Assembly (NCBI RefSeq): GCF_020382885.2
Contig: NC_058504.1
Location: 9,042,519 to 9,106,518 of the forward strand
Length of the DNA: 64,000 nt
Reading direction: 5' to 3'
Source: Scatophagus argus
Lineage: Eukaryota > Chordata > Actinopteri > Scatophagidae
Part shown: piece by piece, positions 60,560 to 64,000 of the stretch
How the letters are laid out: every line of letters starts with the position of its first letter
Position numbering within the stretch: position 1 is the first letter of the stretch
Made by a program: the position numbers and the translations under genes
Notes under the pieces: generated by a model
Database searches by the model: none
What the model saw: only the letters and a program-made list of their open reading frames with translations
Told to the model about the DNA's origin: nothing

Positions 60560-61740
60560 CAACAGAGACCGACAAACCTAGACAAACCGGTTTCCATCAG
60601 TGGCAGTGAAGTTCGCTTCCCTACAAACCTGCTCCTCAATCAGCAGAGATAAAGTGCTTTAGAAATCCCCCGAATTTTTCATTACTTGTTACGTGGGGAA
60701 GGTTTCCAGCGGGACTATCAACCGGGGGTGGGGGGCAATCAGCACAAGACTTTCATGTCACCCTCACGTGGGCCACATCATGTTACTCCAGATCTTCTCA
60801 GGAGGGAGAGGAGTTAAAACTTATGAATGAGACACTTGTTAAAGATCGTTTATGTGGGTGAGTGTGTGTTTTCAGACCGGAACAACATCTTCAGCTTTGG
60901 TCTCTTAAGTTCTGGCTCCAGGGACGTTCCAAAACTGAGTTAGAGAAACATCAGTTGCAATATACATTTTGACCACTTGGTGATAGTATGGAGCCATAAA
61001 ACTGACAAAAAAATCATTTCACCTCCCTGACAAAATCTGATGGGTATTAAAAGGTTTAGTGACACAGATCGGTTGCATACATCACTGGAAGGCTGTAATA
61101 CAGACTTTCTTCACTTACATGTCTGTACACCTGAAAATGAGACAGAAATGTTCATCATGCAGCACACAGAAAAGCCAGACAGATTTGTTGAAGCGTTAAT
61201 CACACAAGTTCAGTACAAGAATATTACTCTGAACCTCGGCAGGAAATTTACGATGGCGGCGAGCCTGATATATGGAACACACATGCTAAATCACACCATC
61301 CTCTGCTTTTAGTTGACATGACCATTAATGTCAACCAGACAATGTATCTATCCACGTCAAAGGAACTGAAAAAAAGAAGTCCTGAATAACAAGTCTAAAC
61401 TATTTTCATTAGCTCTTTAACTGTTCAAACCTTGTCCTTCCATCAAAGCTTTTAAATTCTAACACTAAAACAAAAGTTGCTTCACACTAAGAACGAATGA
61501 TGTGTTAATGGGGCGATTTTGAGATTCCACTTGCAAATGTTTCATGCCTGTTATCTTGTTTGTCAGTTGTGTTTATTGCCGGTGATTAATGAGTAACTTA
61601 GGGAACTAAAGCAGGAGGGTGTGGAGGTCTTCCTATAGAGAAATAAAGTGACGCCAGTCTGAGCCAACTTCTCACAAACCGACACTGATTGCTTAAATAC
61701 TCACAGAACGGCATAAACTTCAGATTTGACCATTTCAAGG
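60560..61740. other. Head-to-head intergenic region between the TNF-receptor-like gene and adgrg4
   Basis: About 1.2 kb between divergent genes. No exon or repeat recognised. A bidirectional control region is possible but not shown by sequence. Confidence 0.4.
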
Positions 61741-61921
61741 AGATGACTGCGGTAAGTTTCACTTATGTGCTCAGCCTCAAAACTTAAGTTAATAATTCCT
61801 GTGTTATTACTTCAAGGTGACTGCAAATTTAAAAACAAAACAAAACAAAATATTTCTCTTGTTACATTTCAGCTAATGACCACTTTACCGGCATTGAAGC
61901 CCTGAGTTTTTGTTTGCTGTC

Positions 61922-64000
61922 ATGAACTCCATCAGCAGCTTGTCTTCTCACACCATCTGTCTTTGTATACTGCTGTCAGTGTGTCTTCCTGGCTCAAGTA
62001 AGATTTCAGAGCAGCTGAATGAATTTAAAGCACTTGACAATGTAAAGTAGTACAATGTATCATGTGGAGTCATTGCCTTACATGCAAAATGTCACTTTGT
62101 ACCAGTATTTTTAATTGTATTTAATGACATGTACATTCTGCTTTCAGCATCTTTATGTTACTGTACTGTTCATCAACTGTCTTTTCTAACTATTTGTTAT
62201 TTCAGGTGCCTCTGTCGATTCCAGCCTGTGGGGTAAGAAGATACCTTTCAGTAGCCGTCCATGCATGTGGCAGCTAAAACCAGGTACTGTGGTGCCAGCC
62301 CTTAAGGAACTGAGTGTATGTATGCTTTTACGCCTCAGCTATGGGACAGAATGGACAGGATTTGTCTACAAAGCACAAGGTAAAAGTCAGATAGAGCTGG
62401 GACTTCGGGGCGGAAGTGGGCGTCTGGCAGCATGGCTGTTTGGAAAAGAGCAGCGCTTTAAATCGGAACTGAAACTGCAGGAATGGTACTCCGTCTGTCT
62501 CACTTGGTCCGGCCAAGTTCGCAGACTTCGGGTCTACATAAATGGAACCAGACAGCATGAGGTCTCTCTCTCCGCCCTACCCCAGCAGCTGGCCCAGAAT
62601 GGGACTCTCACTCTGGGGGTGTCTCATTATGTGGATCCAAATGGGGAAATAAAGGCAGAAAGTGGGAATAATTTGCTTGGTGAGATCAGTCAGTTCAGGA
62701 TGTGGTCCAGAGAATGGAGCGCTGAGGAGCTGAGCGATCAGAACTGTGTAGACGGAGACGTGATGAGCTGGGACACGAAGCAGTGGAAATACAGCTGCCC
62801 TCCTGAGCCTGACAAGACCCTATTTTGTGGTAAATACAATACGATCTTTTTCTGTTGCATTTCAGGGTCATCCTGTTTGACCTGCCTGAATTAAAAAAAA
62901 ATTATTCCCAAAGGCAATGTACTGTAGGTGAGAGTTGAATGAGTGGGAAGATAACGCAGTCTATTGTCCTCTTCAGTCAAAGAAATAGTAAACCACCCAT
63001 TCCTGAGTTCAGCAGTTCATAAATCTGTTTCCTTTGGAAATAATTCAAAGCAATCATTTTCTTTGCTTATGGCTTTTTTTCTCTCCTTTTAGCGTGGCCG
63101 TTCTATAAAATCAGAATGTGGACATCCATACTTCAATCCACCAGGTCTGAAAATTGCTCCGTATCACCGGAGGAACTCACAAGAAACTGGGTATGAAGAA
63201 TTTATGAATATGTTAGTGGCCAATAACTTTGAACAAACAGTCATACTGGCTTATCAAAATAATCTTTATTTGAATAAACTTTGCTGCCATCTCTTATCAG
63301 CTGGATAGCATTTTCCCTTTCAACATTTCTGTCCGTGACATCATTGTGTCATCCCCAAGGTAACTTCACTTTTTGTTTTTTGTTTTTTTGTTTTTAAGCA
63401 AAACTATCCTCTCAGCTGGCAGTGGTGGGGGAGGTGTTCTGATCCCTCAAGTGAAAGAATCAATACAGCAATATAAAATTACTTCATTCAAAGTAAATGT
63501 CCTGCTTTGGAATATACAAGCAATCCATAAATAAACATATTTAAAAAGCAAAACTTGCAAATTTAAAGTATTTTACATTCTGTCGGATAATTAAATCTAT
63601 AACAATACATGTATTTTGGAAACATGCCTACCTAATTTTTTGCATGTAAAATTTGAAAAAAATTTGTACAGTAATTTGTAGCCAAAGCTGTCAAATAGGT
63701 ATAGTGTAGTAAAAAGTAATATATTTATGTACTTAATTACTTTCCACTGTTGTCAGCTGGTTTCTTCTTATCACTGTGTGTGTGTGTGTGTGTGTGTGTG
63801 TTTTGGCAGTGCATGACAACAGTGATTTGTGCATTATACATCCAAATGTATATTGTGATTGTGGTCCTCGACAACAACACCAACATTCAAGTCTCTAATT
63901 TCTGTTTATCTGTGTTCCCATACAGCAGTTCCTGCCATGAGGTTAGAAATTCTGCTGCTCTACACATGCAGCAACCTCAGATACACCACTTTGAGTCCTC
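61922..64000 (+). CDS. adgrg4: Adhesion G-protein-coupled receptor G4 (GPR112), 3'-partial
   Basis: N-terminal part of a large adhesion GPCR. Exons: 61922-61997, 62206-62829, 63093-63190, 63301-63359, 63926 to the window end; phases join. Residues 1-25 (MNSISSLSSHTICLCILLSV) are a signal peptide. The 624-nt exon is a complete pentraxin/laminin-G-like domain (about residues 26-233) with EWYSVCLTW matching the pentraxin HxCx(S/T)W box, a later Cys in QNCVDGDVMSW, and the exit CPPEPDKTLFC. The next exon begins AWPFYKIRM, as ADGRG4 does after its pentraxin domain. The GAIN domain and seven membrane helices lie beyond base 64000. A noncoding exon ending at 61751 (donor GTAAGT) probably precedes it. 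The last acceptor is a CAGCAG tandem (63925/63928). The neighbour MAP7D3 supports the call. Confidence 0.88.
63775..63801. repeat. (GT)n microsatellite
   Basis: Run of GT units in the adgrg4 intron before the last exon in the window. Confidence 0.95.

Overview
The window reads as vertebrate nuclear DNA, most probably from a teleost fish and likely a percomorph. Coding sequence is split into short exons with canonical splice sites. The intervening DNA holds fish-type transposon fossils: Tc1/mariner copies with IR/DR ends, hAT-like MITEs, SINE/LINE tails, and (GT)n and (CT)n tracts. There is no prokaryotic layout, no operon and no CRISPR array.

The gene order is slc9a6 (+, 5' end missing) - fhl1 (+) - map7d3 (-) - a TNF-receptor-family gene (-) - adgrg4 (+, 3' end missing). 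SLC9A6, FHL1, MAP7D3 and ADGRG4 follow one another in the same order at human Xq26.3. This is therefore a conserved vertebrate synteny block, and it supports the MAP7D3 and ADGRG4 calls independently of protein similarity. The TNF-receptor-like gene between map7d3 and adgrg4 is the unexpected member.

Region by region: 1-2734 is intronic or upstream DNA with a broken 1.55-kb Tc1-like transposon. 2735-11462 holds fifteen coding exons of the endosomal Na+/H+ exchanger NHE6, followed by a long 3' UTR to about 14.8 kb that contains a hAT-like MITE. 14.8-17.1 kb is intergenic. 17.1-30.1 kb is fhl1, with a candidate noncoding first exon, an alternative coding first exon at 23258 and five constant LIM exons. 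30.16-56.17 kb is map7d3 in antisense orientation: 20 coding exons assembled here keep phase throughout and give 833 codons. Its 3' end lies about 80 bp tail-to-tail from that of fhl1. 57.5-60.6 kb is the TNF-receptor-like gene. 61.7-64.0 kb is the start of the adhesion GPCR adgrg4: signal peptide, pentraxin-like domain and the following exons.

The genes are ordinary eukaryotic neighbours and not a pathway. The most notable observations are two minor-spliceosome (U12-type) introns in slc9a6, one of them AT-AC; the conserved 16-residue alternative N terminus of fhl1; a near-perfect 27-bp hairpin in map7d3 intron 1; an exact 36-bp copy of a map7d3 exon segment inside another map7d3 intron; and the structurally odd TNF-receptor-like gene. 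I did not find evidence for a wholly new biological system.
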